The notes beneath the pieces were generated by a model that saw only the letters and a program-made list of their open reading frames with translations, searched no databases and was not told where the DNA came from. The position numbers and the translations under genes were made by a program. Below, piece by piece: positions 1-13,278 of a DNA stretch of 64,000 nucleotides. Origin of the DNA: Camarhynchus parvulus (taxonomy: Eukaryota; Chordata; Aves; Passeriformes; Thraupidae); contig NC_044572.1 of the NCBI RefSeq assembly GCF_901933205.1, forward strand, positions 30,280,501 to 30,344,500, written 5' to 3'. Within the stretch, counting starts at the first letter, position 1, and each line of letters opens with the position of its first letter.

Positions 1-631
1 TTTTCCATGAAGGTATGGCAAAGCTTTGAGTATGTCTGCTGAAGACTGTTCTCCCTTAAGTTAGTTATTTGCTAATTAACTTAGGTTATTTTTCTTGCTT
101 GAACACATACTTGTAGACCAGAACAAATGGAAGACTACATACTATTTTACAAAACCACATTTGGTACCTTGAATTAACTCACAATAAGTTAACTTGAAGA
201 GGAAATAAGGAATCATTCCAGACTTTGGCTGGGGCTTAAAAATAACATTTTGTGTTACTGCTGTGTGACTCAGATACATAGCCTGTAGTCAGGTATAGAC
301 TGCAGGTTATGTATGTGAAGAATATAAAGCAGACCTTCACTTGGACAGTAATGTTGAGTTGCATGTAGGATGCTCTTCCTTTGGAAGAACCCCCTTCCTT
401 CAAGTACTCTTGTCTGCAATAATCTGTTCCTTCTGCAAGATAGCATTCTAGACTCTGTCTTTAGTTTTATGTGACTCTGTGAGGATCTTGCTTATCTACT
501 CTCTGATTTGTTGGTAATTACATTAACAGAGACACAGGATATATGCATGAAAGTGTGGTATTCTATTGCATTTTACAGAAGACATCTTATTTGGCAAGCT
601 ATTTTCCTGTCCAGAATTTTTCTTTATTCTC

Positions 632-668
632 AGAAAGAAAAAAACCCAAAACCAAAACCCTGAAACCC
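632..668. repeat. A/C-rich low-complexity tract
   Basis: An A-rich stretch interrupted by CCC and CC runs (AAAAAAACCCAAAACCAAAA). It is the complement of the T/G-rich tracts seen elsewhere in the window. Similar A/C tracts lie at about 13225-13250, 13766-13790, 16914-16950 and 38152-38178. Confidence 0.7.
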
Positions 669-3600
669 TTCTGAAATAATAGAGCTACTTTCCAAATTAT
701 AGACCAAGAAAATCTCTCCAAACCCATGAACAGAGTAAAAAATATCTTTCATTTATGGGAAGCTTTTGCTGAAGCACAGTTTGAAGCAGTTTGGCTATAG
801 CACATTGCCAAATTGCTTTTTTTGAGTGGTAAAAGTGCAAATTCCTCTTGGGCCTTTCTAAATCTCACCTGGCTTAGGAGATACTTTGGTCCTATTTTTA
901 ATACCAAAATATAATCTGGCACTCCCCAGGAAGTTATCTACTTCTTTCCATCCATCCTATTTTAACAAGTCATCCTTTTACATATTTTGTCTGTTTTCCA
1001 ATTTGATTCTGCTGCTTCCAATCATCATTCCCCATTCAGCAAGATTTATAATCCTAATTCTGATTTTATAGCTCTAACTTCAGTAAGTCAATATGTCCTT
1101 TTTGGACAGATGCTAGCTTACTGTTTCCATGCTGCAAACAGCTGGGAGATGATTCTTGCTGCATCCTGAGATTACAGAAAGCTGTGTTGGTACAATGCCC
1201 AAGCTAATTGAGCCTATTTCTTAGCAGCAAGGGTTCCATGGTGTCCTAATTGCACTTAAACCCCTATCTGTTAGCCCAGGAGGCACGCAGAGATTTATTG
1301 CATATGTCTTCAGAGAGGTTAATGGTATTCCCATTTAAATCCATGGCAACTCCTCTCTTCTGTATCCATCTGCATATGTTCTTTGATTCTGAATTTTGAA
1401 AGAAGGCATGAAGATAATAATGGATAATCATCAGTTAAGCTTTAGAATAATGGCCAGGAAACACACTCTACCAAGGAGATTCTTAATTTGGGAATTTACA
1501 AGGTTATGTACGGGACAGGACATATAGAACAGTGTGTAACTGGTGTTTGCTTGAACCTGAGTCAGAATTGTCTGTTCTGAAGTTTGGCAGCAAAGCTATT
1601 TCTCCTTTTGTTTTGCTAATTCCCTCACTGTCCCTCCCCATGATGCCTCATTCTCCATCAAATCTATTCAAAGGTGTAATAAACCTGTTGTAAATAAAAC
1701 CAGAAAAAACAAGCAAACCTCGTTTTGTCTTATTAATGTTCTGCTAAACAAAGAAGAAAATCTGAAGTCTAAATATGCTTAAACATTAGGAACTGGGGAT
1801 GTTTTGATTTCTGAGAAAAAAAATTAAACAAGTCAATCTTTGTGAAGTTAAACTAAATATGCAAATAAAGACATTTTTCTAATTAAAATACATTTGGTTA
1901 TTACAGACTGAACTAAAATGACAGTGAAAGAACAGCCTCAGGTGTATGACTGTGCATTTTAAAGTGCTACATTTAATGTTTATGCAGAAGGTTTTTATAT
2001 TTTAGAAAGTGATTAGCACCTTGGCTGTACTGCTTTTGGGAGATTTTTCTTTTTTTTTTTTTAACAGTGCATAAGATTTCAAGATTTTTCTTTCAACATT
2101 TGACCTACTTAGGAAAAAAGTTCTGATTAGCGCCATGTAATATACTGCCTCAGTTTTGGAAGTGCCTTTGGGTAATGTATTGTAGAGAAAAGTAATCTCA
2201 TCTAGTAAATGGACCCTATCACATTTTAAGATATAGATTTTTTTCTCCCATCTATTCCCTATGCCTAATTTAGTCCTCAGATGCAGCTCTGTTTAATGAG
2301 TCCACGTTCAACTGTTGTGCTTTACTGATAGCTTAATTCTGTTTGCATACAAATTCTTTTCTTCCGTGGCTGATTAAAATGAATCCCTCTCTTTGAAGTC
2401 AGGTGGCACAAAAAGAGCCTAAAAAGTTTATTACAAAATTAGGCTTTTGGATATTCTTTATTTTCGGAGTTCTGTAAAGCACTTTGCAGTTAGCAGGGCC
2501 TAAACAACTGTGTCCCCAAAAGGCAAAGGTGTGACCCATGACTGTGGGTTATGGTCCTAGTTAGGGAAAACCTGTGAGCAAAAAGAACACAAATTGGCTG
2601 TAGCCTTCCATCTAGACTGGAGTGGGAGCAGGTTAGTGTGGAAAGTACTCCACACTTCCCATTCCTCCTTTTACCTATTTCCCATAATGTGGAGCATTTG
2701 TTAATGAAGTAGTTGGCATTCATCTGGGAACTGAGTGAGTTCCTAAATGTTTCTCATTCCAAGTATTCAATAACTGCAGGAAAGACACTGCTTCCCTGGA
2801 AATAAATTTCAGCACCAGACAGTTAAAACATTTCTTTCCTTGAATTCCAGGGCTGACAAGAGGAATAACTAATGACTTTAAAATAATCTGAGAAAAGGTA
2901 TCTTCTGCACTGCTTTGCTGCTTCAGTTGAGGTTAACAAATGGGAATTGGTGGGTGAGAATCTGACTATTGCCACCAGAATTTGCGTGAGATGAGACTGG
3001 ATAAATCCTCGTTAATGAGTAGATCATGTAAAGAGTCATAAAGTTTTATGTAATGAATACTTGATGGTTCCTTTTGTAATTAAAGATAACTTTTTTTGCT
3101 TTAGAGGATTATGAAGTTACAAAAGTGCAAACTAATTTTGAATGGAGTGGGATTCTGCCCAACCCCTTTCTGGGTCCAGGAGCCAAATGTACTTATAACA
3201 ATGTGGTGTAGGGGTAGTAAAGGATGAACAAGCTTGATACCAAAGCCAGAGTGAAGGCTTGGCAAAATGGAACAAGTCAAAGTCGATATGTAAAATAAAA
3301 TGCTGCCCCTTCAGTCCTTGGTCTGTTCACAGCAACGGTTCCCAGCCCTGTGCATTGCTCTCTGTGTTGAATTGGTGGGGAACCCTGGGCACCTGCAAGT
3401 CTTGAGTTTGTGTCCTGCCAGCTGAAGTCTCTTTTCTCTGCAGCATCAGCTTAATTATATTTTCTTGTGTATTCAGTGTGGTGCCTGCAAACGTTTTATC
3501 CATAATTATTTTAGTAATAAATAACTTTTTAATGAGAAATTAATTATAATTTTTAACATTAAAATGTATTTTCAGTGTTGTACAGAGTCAATGCTTTTAT

Positions 3601-6600
3601 CATTGGGTCAGAAAATGGTAGTTTGATTTATTTGTACTTTTTGGTCTAGCTGTCTATTTGTGTGTGGTAAGGGAATACTTCTGAAAGTTTCTAGATCATG
3701 TTCCTGATGCAATGTTTCTAAGAGTATCACCTTTCAGGTTTTTAAAGCTGGTCGATAGCAATCATGCAAAGATATATTTCACAGTTTTCCTTCAAAGTTG
3801 CTTTTTGCACCACTGTGGTCGGATTCAGATGGCAGATGTTTGGAATGCATATTACTACTCCTTAGGAGAGCTGTCTTAGTCACAGAGAAGGAGTAGCAGC
3901 CTGCACAGAAGGCTGCTACTTTATTTTTAGTTTGGTGTCTTTCTCCTTTATTCCCTTCATGTACTAAGGTGGATAAGGAATGCAATACTGGATTACAGTT
4001 ATTCATACATCTTGGTAGATGACATCTGTGTTTAACAAATATTTCTCTACTTTGTGTTTGTCTGCTCTGAATCCCAGATAAATATTACAAATTTGGTCAT
4101 TCTAATGATAAAGTAGGGAACACTCTTTCCTATGGGGCCTTTCTGTCATTTCACTTTGCCCTAATCATTTTACCATATTTGAAAATGCCACTTTGGTCAT
4201 AACTACTTATGTTTTCTTCCTCAATTTGATTGCATTTAACGGGAATTGTTGTTGGGAGTGACTGTCATTTGTTCATAAACCTGACAGTAAGCAACAAAAG
4301 TCTTATCTTGTTTGGAGAAGTTAAAGAGCACAATATCAAAGCATTTGAAATAGCATTACTTGCTTCATGTTTATATTACAAAAATATTCTGAACAATGTC
4401 ACTACTTCCTGGATTTTCCTGACTTTGACTATTTGTCAAAATAGTATGTCATTTAGTAAAACTGTATTTTCCTTAATAGAATAACTAAGCTCATGCTGAC
4501 AGCATTGGAATGCATGAACTGGTGTTCAAGTCTTGAAGTACATCTGAAGGACTATCTAATTAATTCTGTTCTCTTGTAAAATCATGTTCAGCAATAAATG
4601 TCTAAACGTTAAGCTTTATCAGAAAATTTTTGTTTTCATGTGTTAGGTAGAGGTTTTTCTAAATGTGGATCCATGCAGCTATTGCAGGGATGTAAAAAAA
4701 AAAGGGCACAGACATTCCATAGTTATTTACTGTAATGTCATTTCAGTGTTCAGAGTTGTAATTTCATAAAGCAATTTGCACAACTGAAAAAAGAGTTGAA
4801 ATATTATAAGAATAATCTGAATGCTGCCCAAACTGCTAATTTTTTTAATCTATTTGGGTTGTATAGCACAAGATAATGAAAGCAGTGGAAGAAGGTGAAA
4901 GAATTGGAATTTACGCAGATATTTGTACTGCTTGTATTAAATTTGTGCATCTCTGGATTCAGTGTGTGTGAACAGTCATTTTTACTCTTCAGTACGTCAC
5001 AATGTAGCTGGTTTGCCTTTTTTTACATAGTGGTTTTTTTGGCTATACTTTCTCTTGAAAGCAGGTTTGTGAAGGAAATGTTAGATTGATACCAAATTAA
5101 TTACTTCAAGTAATATACTAAGAATATCAAGATAGATTGCTAGAGTAACATGTTCCTGATTTATTTTGTAAGCTACGTTACTACTCAGGTATTTTTCAAA
5201 AATGGAGACCTAAACTTTTATGGAGGGCTTTTCAATAACTTACTAAAAGTGAAATACACTAACTGGGAAATTTTAAATGCCTACCTATAGCAACTCATGT
5301 TGAAATCTCTCTGCGTATGCTGCTACCATTCAAAAATATGTGGGAATGTTTACAGAATTATTTGTAAATAAAAAAAAATTACACAATTTTTTTTGGAGTG
5401 TCAACATTATCATGAGTAGAGAAAAGGATGAAAAGATGCACTCATAAAAGAAATGGCATTGTATGTAGAACAATGTATTTTAAAGTATACATTTGTGTAA
5501 TAATTGCAGTGTTTCTCTAGTTATCTATTTTCTTCAGGTTGTCACATATCAAGTTATTAGTCTCAACACAGGCGCCATATTGGTGACTATCTATGGGGCT
5601 TTTTATCAAAGGCAGTGATCTGCCTATGTTCCCTCATTGAAAAATGAGATTTGTAGTATTTAAGTGTGTGATTTTTAAGTGTATGTTTAAAGTATTTTGT
5701 ACGCTTATCTTAATTTCCACAACATAGTAGTGTAGTTGTATAAATCCATAACACAGAAAGCAATGTTACTTTAGTAGTAGGTATGTAATTAATTCATTAG
5801 AGATGCAAATTATGATCACATTAATTTTTTTTGTGGCTTACTGACACAGTAGCAGTTTCCAAATCAAGTGGCTTTATTTCAGTTGCTTTGTTGACATTAC
5901 AGGGGCCTACAAAGTATTGCTAATGGTAAATAAACAGAAATCATATAATTATGAAGGATTTGTGATTGAGGATGGCTTTTCAAGTCATGGACTCTCACAG
6001 TGAAAAGAAACAAATATGCTTTGGTAGTGTGCCATAATAGAAGAATGCTACACAGACTTTCACAACAATTAGATCTCCTGAACAAAGCAGTCAGGTGCTG
6101 GTCTGAATGGTGGTTTCTTGCAACAGTGTTTTCATCTGGATTGCATGAGGGTCCCCAAACTATAGTTCTGCTGAATTCTTGCAACCCAGCTGACTCATGC
6201 TCCTGTGTGATCTCCCTGGCACATGTGTGGTCATTGCTAGAGAATATCTTAAACTATGTACAAATCATCTCCTATGTAGTCTCAACTTCAGAAAATATTG
6301 TATGTGACCATTTCTACATCCAGAGGAAAAGGTTACTATCTATTTGCTAAAGTGTCTTATCTGTGTGCAGTTTGGTTAATTCTGCTGCAGAAACTGCATC
6401 TCTGAAATGGTTAGAGACTCCATTCAGGATGGTAATCAGCACACTGAAACAGATGAGTTTATCAAGACACAGCAGGACGTGCCTGGGGCAATAATTTGAA
6501 CCATCCAAAATTCCCACGGGGCAAGCTCCTTTGGCAATTAGTCAAAATACATATTTGCAGCTAGAGTTGTAAATAGGTCCTTTTATTTCATCCCTCTAAA

Positions 6601-6618
6601 GAGCTCCCTCGGGAGCTC
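6601..6618. repeat. Short perfect palindrome beside the CR1 fragment
   Basis: GAGCTCCC, a 2-nt spacer (TC), then GGGAGCTC form an 8-bp inverted repeat. It sits just before the first recognisable CR1 sequence. It may be chance or part of a diverged CR1 5' portion. Confidence 0.5.
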
Positions 6619-6639
6619 CTGTGCCACACAGGGAATTAA

Positions 6640-8040
6640 GGACTTGTGTGCAGTGGATGTGCACACAGGCACAGCCCTGCTACCAAGCTGTGCAATGATT
6701 AGAATAGAAAAGGGCCTGGAGAGGAGAGGCATCGAGAAATGCTGGATGATTTCTCAAGGATCTCCCTATGCAAGCTCCATCCTGATGTGTAGACAGTCAA
6801 GCAAAACTCCTGGGCAGCCTACATGGATAAATAAAGAAGTCCTAGCAGAAATCTGACATTAAAGGAAAGCATAAAGGGAGTCTAAACAGGGACAGGGAAG
6901 TCTGGAGGAAAAGGGAGATACAAGCTTTGCAAAGCCAAAGCTCACTTGGAGTTTAATCTGGCAAGGGATGTTAAGAACAAGAGTGATGAGAAGTGCTTCT
7001 GCAGGTGTATCAGCCATAAAAAGGAGACTACTGAAAATGTCAGTCCACTTCTGATTGGCACAGGGGATTTGGTGACAGGGAACATGGAGCATGCTGAGAT
7101 GTTCCATATCTTCTCCATCCTTTTTTGCTGACCTTCAGGACTCAGGTGCATGGGTCCTGTCTGGATTACAGAAGGCTGATCCTCAGTAGAAGAAGATTGA
7201 GGCACAAAAACTGGACATGCAGAAGTCCATGGGAGCTGGTGGGGTGCACCCATGAGTGTTCAGGGAGCTGACCAATGTCTTTGTGAAGGCCAATCTTGAT
7301 TATCCTCGAAAGAGTACGATGTTTGGGAGAAAGAAAATGCCATTCCTGCCTTCATGAAGGGCGAGGAGAAGAATACAGGGAACTGCAGTCTGTTCGTCTT
7401 CAACTTGATTCCTGTGAGAGTGAGGGACCGAACAACAGAGGAAATCACTTCCAGACATATGAGGGAAAAGAAGGTAGTTGAGAATAGTCAGCGTGGACTT
7501 AGAAAGGAGAATCATGCTTCACCAGTCTCATAACTTTCTGCAGGGGAGAGGGGTGGGTGTTGTATATTCTATACTGCAGAAAGCTTTGCAGCACAGTCTC
7601 CCATGACATTCCCATGGATGAAGCATGAGTGATGAAGATAGGTGGACAGAGACATGGACTACAAACAGGCTGAGCTGCCAGCCTCAAAGGTTTTGTGAAT
7701 TGCAGCCCATGGTCCAGCTGAAGGCCGCTAACTAATAGAGCTGGCCAGGGGCTGAAACTAGTGCCAGAATTGCTTAGCATCTTCATTAAGGCCCTTGGCA
7801 GGCTGGAGAGATGACCAACAGGAATCTCATGCAGGACTTTGCATTTCTCTTGGTTGAACATCAGCTTTGGGAGGAATAACCACGTGCACCAATTCTGACA
7901 GGGGGCCAACTGGCTGGAAAGCAGCTTTGCAGAAAAGGACCTGGAGGTCTTGGTAGAAAAGTTGGAAGAGGAGCCAGCAAGGGAGGCCAGCAGCCTCTTA
8001 GGCTGCACTAGGCAGTTTGCTGCTCAGATGTCTCCCTGTG
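6640..8040 (+). mobile_element. CR1 LINE fragment: ORF2 endonuclease-RT linker and RT region, internally deleted, 3' truncated
   Basis: This is a non-LTR retrotransposon remnant of the CR1 family, inactive. Conceptual translation across several frames follows CR1 ORF2 in order. Near 6800 there is a WINKEVL block, where the family has a W-MNKELL-like block. At 6946-7131 comes EFNLARDVKNK...KETTENVSPLL...GDLVT, typical of the segment before the RT core. From about 7350 the RT fingers region follows (GNCSLF, then a KKVVENSQRGL block). At 7555-7605 is VVYSILQKAF, where the family has VVYLDFSKAF, so the first catalytic Asp block is lost. After an IFI-like block near 7780-7790 the sequence jumps directly to the thumb region, skipping the FADD box. 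A C-terminal LLGCTRQFAAQMS-like segment lies at about 7995-8030. Stops and frameshifts are frequent. The usual CR1 3' UTR and tail are absent. The 5' edge is soft (6600-6700). Family assignment rests on recalled CR1 proteins. Confidence 0.85.
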
Positions 8041-9524
8041 GAGAGCAGTGCAATACATAGTATTTTAAAAAGCATATAAATATCTACATAAAGTGGGTTT
8101 TTTCTTAATATAGCTGAAAAAATGAACATGATGGTCTGTATGTTTAGTCCTGTTAGATGCTTTTTATTTTTTAAATGAAGTACATAGCTATAAGCAGCTT
8201 TTCCTAGAGCTTAAAAATCTGCTTCCAGGGAAATTGAGCTTCTTGATTCAGTCAGTTATACTTCCCATTCTTCTTCTTCCCTCAAATATTATTCACAGAA
8301 ATTAATGTGTAAGAATTAATAAGTTTTACAGAAAAAGCAGTGTTTGCTGTAAGTTGCAAAAACAGATTAGCATTATTGCGTTTCTTCAAAATCTGCTGTA
8401 TTAGATAAGTTATACGTCAGTAGCAAAAATCCTTGTCATTTTTTTATACTGTTATAGTGAAATACTGAGAGAAGGCTAATCTAAATGACAGCTTCCATAG
8501 CTTGAAGGTCAAAGCCTGTTTCCATGGACCTTACAGTGTGTGGGACAGATTCTGTGTTACTACAGTCACTGAAAATGAAAGCATTGTTGGGCATGTACAA
8601 GCTGCAGTACTCAGAGTGTCTCTTTGGCATGAATAGCCTCAGCCTTGTTTTGGCTTTCTTAATTACCATCCTTCCCCCGTGCCCCCAAATGTGAAAGAAA
8701 ACCCACTAAAATCCATTCCCCTGGCACAGAAATTGTGTGGAACAGTGCGTGTGGAGATATGCACCATTAGATATATTTCTGAAAAAGGGTAATTTATAAG
8801 TTGTATCATCCAGAAGCTTTTTTTTGATACCGCAATTAAAGAGAGAATTTCTTCTCAGTAGTGTTTCTCAAAGCCAAACCTGAGAATCCAACCTTTTTTC
8901 TTGGCAGATTTTTCTTTACCCTTCAGGTACTTTCACAAATGCTTGTTAGAGACTCTGAGTATGTAACTATAGCAGTAAAAATACAGGGAAAGTTTAAAAA
9001 TTATGCTTCTAAAAAAAGAAAAAGATTATATGGGAAATCATGCTGTATGAAGTGGCCCTCTGCATGGAGGTTCAGGGAATGACATTCACATCTACCCTTC
9101 TTGTCTTGACACATGGAAGAAGCTTTGTAAAGTCCAGACTTAAAGAGATGGCTGAGGACTTCTTTGTCTTCAACAAAGTTAAAAGGTAGTTCTCCAATGA
9201 CCATTTCACTCTTCAGTTTAGTTCTGAGGTGAATTCAGATGAGATATAGATGTTTCAAGATCTGAAACAGGACTTCTATACAATTCTAAGATATAGGAAA
9301 CAAATTGGGGAAATTTCTATTTCTTGGAAAGGCTTTTTGAGGCCCATTTAAATGGCATGCAATAACTCCCGACCCTGAAGTATTACACAGGAGTGAAAAG
9401 TTTCTGCAGGATCCCAGGTCCATGCAGGACCTGCTTTAGGCATGCTGGGCAGTCTCTGAGGTGGAGGCCAAGCCCAGCCAAGAGTTCATAAAGCCCTATC
9501 ATGGTAATGGGGCATAGTGTAGGC

Positions 9525-9597
9525 CTTTTTTGTTTTGTTTTTGTTTTGGGTTTTTTTGTTATTGTTTTTGGTTGGTTGGTTTTGGTTTGGTTTTTTT
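9525..9597. repeat. T/G-rich low-complexity tract
   Basis: A run built of T-blocks separated by G, GG or GGG, including GGTTGGTTGGTTTTGG and a final T7. There is no strict period. It is strand-asymmetric: the opposite strand is A/C only. It is the clearest of several such tracts in the window. Confidence 0.85.
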
Positions 9598-10061
9598 ACT
9601 GGACAGTATTTCCCATTTCTGAAATAACTTGATATTTGGAGAAGCAATAGCCTCAGCTAAGTAAAATTTTAGTGGAAAGACTGGCAGGTAGAGACTTGCT
9701 CTGTTAACTAGATATGCTAACATAGCATCCATAGGGAACTGAGGCAACACCACATGGATTATGAAGATTGTTAACTTTGGAAGCTGGTGGAGATACTGGC
9801 TAGACATGGATATTGGCACAGGATAACATTGTGGTGAAAATGGGGTTAGTGGAACTTACATGCAAAAGGGAGAAAACTGCTCTGCAAAGGAAGGTGGTCA
9901 CTCCTCTCCATAGTGTAGAGGATTCTCTCATATTGAGGGGATGTTGAAAAAGTGAAACATGTTTCAAAGTGATTTTCTTCAACATTTTAGGGAGCTCATT
10001 GAAGAAGTGAATAATTTTGTTTTCAAAGGAGGATGTAGGTAATGTCTGATAAACTGCTTTC

Positions 10062-10095
10062 GGAACCTTAATCAAAGGTTTGGAACCTTAATCAA
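10062..10095. repeat. Short tandem duplication
   Basis: GGAACCTTAATCAA occurs at 10062-10075 and again at 10082-10095, a 20-bp period with two copies. It is probably a recent slippage or microduplication with no gene context. Confidence 0.8.
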
Positions 10096-10420
10096 GGGAA
10101 CAAAGTATAAAAGCTTTTTGTTAAATGAATAACATTCATCCCTTCTATAAGGATCCTAAGAAGCATAGAAGTACTTAATTAAAATTTTTTCTATAATCCA
10201 CGTAAGAACAGCAACCAAATTAATATGTCAAAGGCAACCCTAATCCAAACTTTTGTAATTTCAAAATGCTGAATTTTGTAGCCTTAATATTCTTTAAGAG
10301 CTTTATGTTTGTAAAATATGTATGTCAAAAGTCAGGAAGTAGAGTCATGAAACAGTGTAATTCTGATTTTTGCTTTTTCCTTGTAGATAGCTGTTGAAAA
10401 TGGATAAGTTAATGGATAAG

Positions 10421-10555
10421 TTTTTTTATGGTTCTGTTTTCTGGGATTTTTTTATCTTTTGGTTTCGGTCATGGGGTTTTCTCTGGTGTCTGTGAGTGTG
10501 TGAGTGTTTTCTGTTGTTGTTGTCAGGTAGGTTTTCTGTTTGTTTGTTTTGTTTG
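10421..10555. repeat. T/G-rich low-complexity tract
   Basis: T-blocks alternate with G-containing spacers, with GTTGTTGTTG and TGTTTGTTTTGTTTG segments. A 78-codon Phe/Cys/Val-rich frame across it (10428-10664) is a by-product of this composition. Confidence 0.75.
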
Positions 10556-11539
10556 TATTCTTTTCCTCAGGAGATGTAAACGAAGGGAAGAAGTCTATCT
10601 AGAGGTATATATAGCTTCCACAAAGCACTATTGTAATTTTCATTATGTAAGTTATATATGGTAAACCAGCTTTAGGCACAAAATGAGAACTCAGTTTTAA
10701 CTCTCTATACATTTTGCTACTTGCATTAGTCTTTTGCTTAAACACTTCTATCATGAATGTAGCTAAATCCTTCAAACTCTTCTGAAAACATTTTGTCTCT
10801 TTGACAGCATATTCTAAGGAGCTCAGGGAGTTGGGTTTGATTTTAACATCATTTTTGCAATTAAATATTTTGACAAATTACTACCAGCTTTATTCTGCTG
10901 GCAATATTTTGACAGATGGGAGAAAATGTTTCAATTTTTAGAAAAGTATTTTAAGGTAATAAAAGAATTGGAAAGACTTAGAGGCATCATCTTTGAAAAC
11001 ACTGCATTCAGACTTCCCTAATACTGGAATGAACTGGAACTGAGACTCAATATGTTCATTGTTTTGTAGACATATATCATTTACTCAGAATAATTTAAAA
11101 GAGAGAAGGAAAGTAATTTAAAAAAATCAGACCTGTGTGAACAACCTGGAAAGATCTGAAAGGTTGGTCTTGGAGATTCCTCTGAGTGAAAAAATTTATG
11201 ATTTTTTGTGACTGATACCTAGAAATGTGTACAAAATACAGTACATATACAATATATAATACAATACAATATAGCCTCTGTAGGGAAAGAATGTCTGATG
11301 GTATGCATAAACTTTTATTTGCCTTAGCATTGCTAGAAGCAAAGCCCACTATGTTTGTGACATTTTGTTAGTAGCTTTGAGCATTAGATTTCTTTTCTCA
11401 GGTGGTAGCTATACTAAACAATGTAGTGAAAATTAGGTCAAAAGAGGCAAGAAGCTGATGCTTATTTATGGAACTGCTGCTGCTGACAGAATGAGCTTCC
11501 TGCTTGTGAGAAGTAGATGGTGTAAGACTCTGCTAAATA

Positions 11540-11660
11540 AATACCTCTATCCAATGATTGCGTTGTTGTCTCATTAGTGTTTCACAGCTTCCTTTGCAAG
11601 GCGCTAAAATTAGCCTTTTAAAATGGCCAGTTTCACCTGGCAACTGCTGAAAAGAAAAAA
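11540..11660. other. Possible conserved non-coding element
   Basis: A non-repetitive block with an ordered, low-redundancy texture, including CCAATGATTGCG, CTCATTAG, and an AAGGCGCTAAAATTAGCC segment that retains CpG in a CpG-poor background. No reading frame spans it. The call is inference from texture only; no conservation data are available. Confidence 0.2.
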
Positions 11661-12048
11661 ATCTCTCCTAAGTAGTATTGCTACAGAAGTTAATGAACTA
11701 AAGTGTCTTTTATTTTCCCCCAAGAATCAATATTTATGGATTTAATTTTAATTTGGTTCAGAATCCAAATTGGTGGATTTCCATATGGTTACTAGGATTA
11801 CAGTTTCACTGTCTTGATGAGCAATGTAGTAGGTGGAGTGGGTTAACCAGCCATTCATAGGGCATTTTTTTCCTTGGGCTAGGAGTGCAAAGCTAAGTGT
11901 GATATTATTGTAAAAGGCTCCTGAGACATTCAGGTTCTCACCTTACCACTTCCTCAAATTCAGCATGCTCAATAATTTTCAGCAATGAAGATATCTTTGC
12001 AACATCTGGTTTATAAGTTGTATTCTTTCCCGGGCTAAGAATCTGTTT

Positions 12049-12095
12049 TACACTCACACACACACATGCACAAAAGAAAAAAAAAAGAAAAAGAC
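12049..12095. repeat. CA-repeat followed by A-rich patch
   Basis: A short imperfect (CA)n is followed by A-runs broken by single G residues. Simple sequence with no element attached that I can see. Confidence 0.75.
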
Positions 12096-13259
12096 ACCAT
12101 CATTAAGCAGATTGCTTTTCTCTTAATACAAGAGAAAAACATTTCCTTCATTTCCTTTCTTCTTTGATCACATTCTGTATCTTTAGACAGAATTAGGTAT
12201 TTTCTTAATTTAACAAGTGGTTGAGACCTGCAGTAAAAAGTTGCAAGGAACTAGCCAAGCCTAAAATAGGTCTGCCACCAGCTCCTTAATCTGTAACAGA
12301 ACTGTTTCCCAGTACTTTTCCCCCAATGCTTTTTTGTACTATTTTGTTTCAGAGCCATGCGTGGGTGTTTGAAGCAGAGTCATTCAGTACAGCCCTGGTT
12401 TAGAGTAGAGTATTTAGCTACTTCATAATGGGCAAGCTGTGGTTCCTGTAATAATTAGGAAATGAAGACAGCATTTATGCTTTTGTAACATCGTTTCTTC
12501 TGAGCTGTGCCTTTGCTGAGTGGCTGTTTGCTTCCAGACAGCTTCCCAAGCACTCTTTGGGCTCTCGCTTATCTGTGAGCATGTCATGTAGTAGCATCAA
12601 CCCATACTTGATGCAGTATTCACAAATGTTGTGTTAAATCCATGGATTGCATGAAGAAAAGGGTTAGCTAAGTCCCAGGAAAAGGGATCTGATTAACAAA
12701 GTCCAGAAAAAGAGGAATTTTTTAATGGCAGATTTGAAAGTTGGGAAGAAGATGGAGCTGGGCCTCGGCATGGCTGAGGGTCAGCCTCTGTGTGCATGGG
12801 GGGACCAGGGAGTGAGCAGCAAGAACACATGACCTGCCATAACTTACTTTTCTGTATAATCTAAAGAATGAGAAAAGCAGTCTCTTTTTCTCCTGATCAC
12901 TTGGGTTTTGTTGTCCTGAGTAAGTAGCGTCCTGCTCTGGTGCCATCCTTCGGCTGCAGTGCTGTGGTGTGCTAGGACGTGGTTCAGCCTGACTAAAGGT
13001 GTTGGATCCTTGCCCAGTCCTCTTGAGTCTCCCTTATTTGATCTGACAGTAATTCTCTTCAGCTGGCTGTCCTTCTGCTCCAAGGTGTGCTAAACTCACG
13101 CCCTTCTTGGGTATGGACAAGGAGAGTCTCCAGCCTAGCTCTGTTCCCTCAGTGCTGCTGTACATTGAAAGGACTGGAGTCATTCCCGCATGATACTGTG
13201 TGTGGGATCAAGGTGTGCTAGCTATCAAATAAAAAACCCAAACCAAAGCCAGTTAGCCA

Positions 13260-13278
13260 TTTTTTTTTTTTTTTTTTA
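13260..13278. repeat. Poly-T run (19 T)
   Basis: Nineteen consecutive T residues. The flanks do not look like a retrogene or SINE, so this is read as simple sequence. Confidence 0.85.

Larger units (their letters stand above)
1..6639. other. Non-coding unique AT-rich DNA
   Basis: No gene is supported. Reading frames are under about 120 codons, overlap each other on both strands, and show no recognisable domain. Minor landmarks are an A/C-rich tract at 632-668, a T-run at 2050-2062, and an 8-bp perfect stem (AGTGTGGA/TCCACACT) with a 6-nt loop at 2635-2656. I recognise no transposable element in this stretch. Confidence 0.7.

Noticed and set aside
7499..8008. 169-codon minus-strand reading frame, the longest in the window
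   Set aside because: It is antisense to the CR1 ORF2 fragment, where residual coding structure on the other strand readily leaves long antisense frames. Its own protein resembles nothing.
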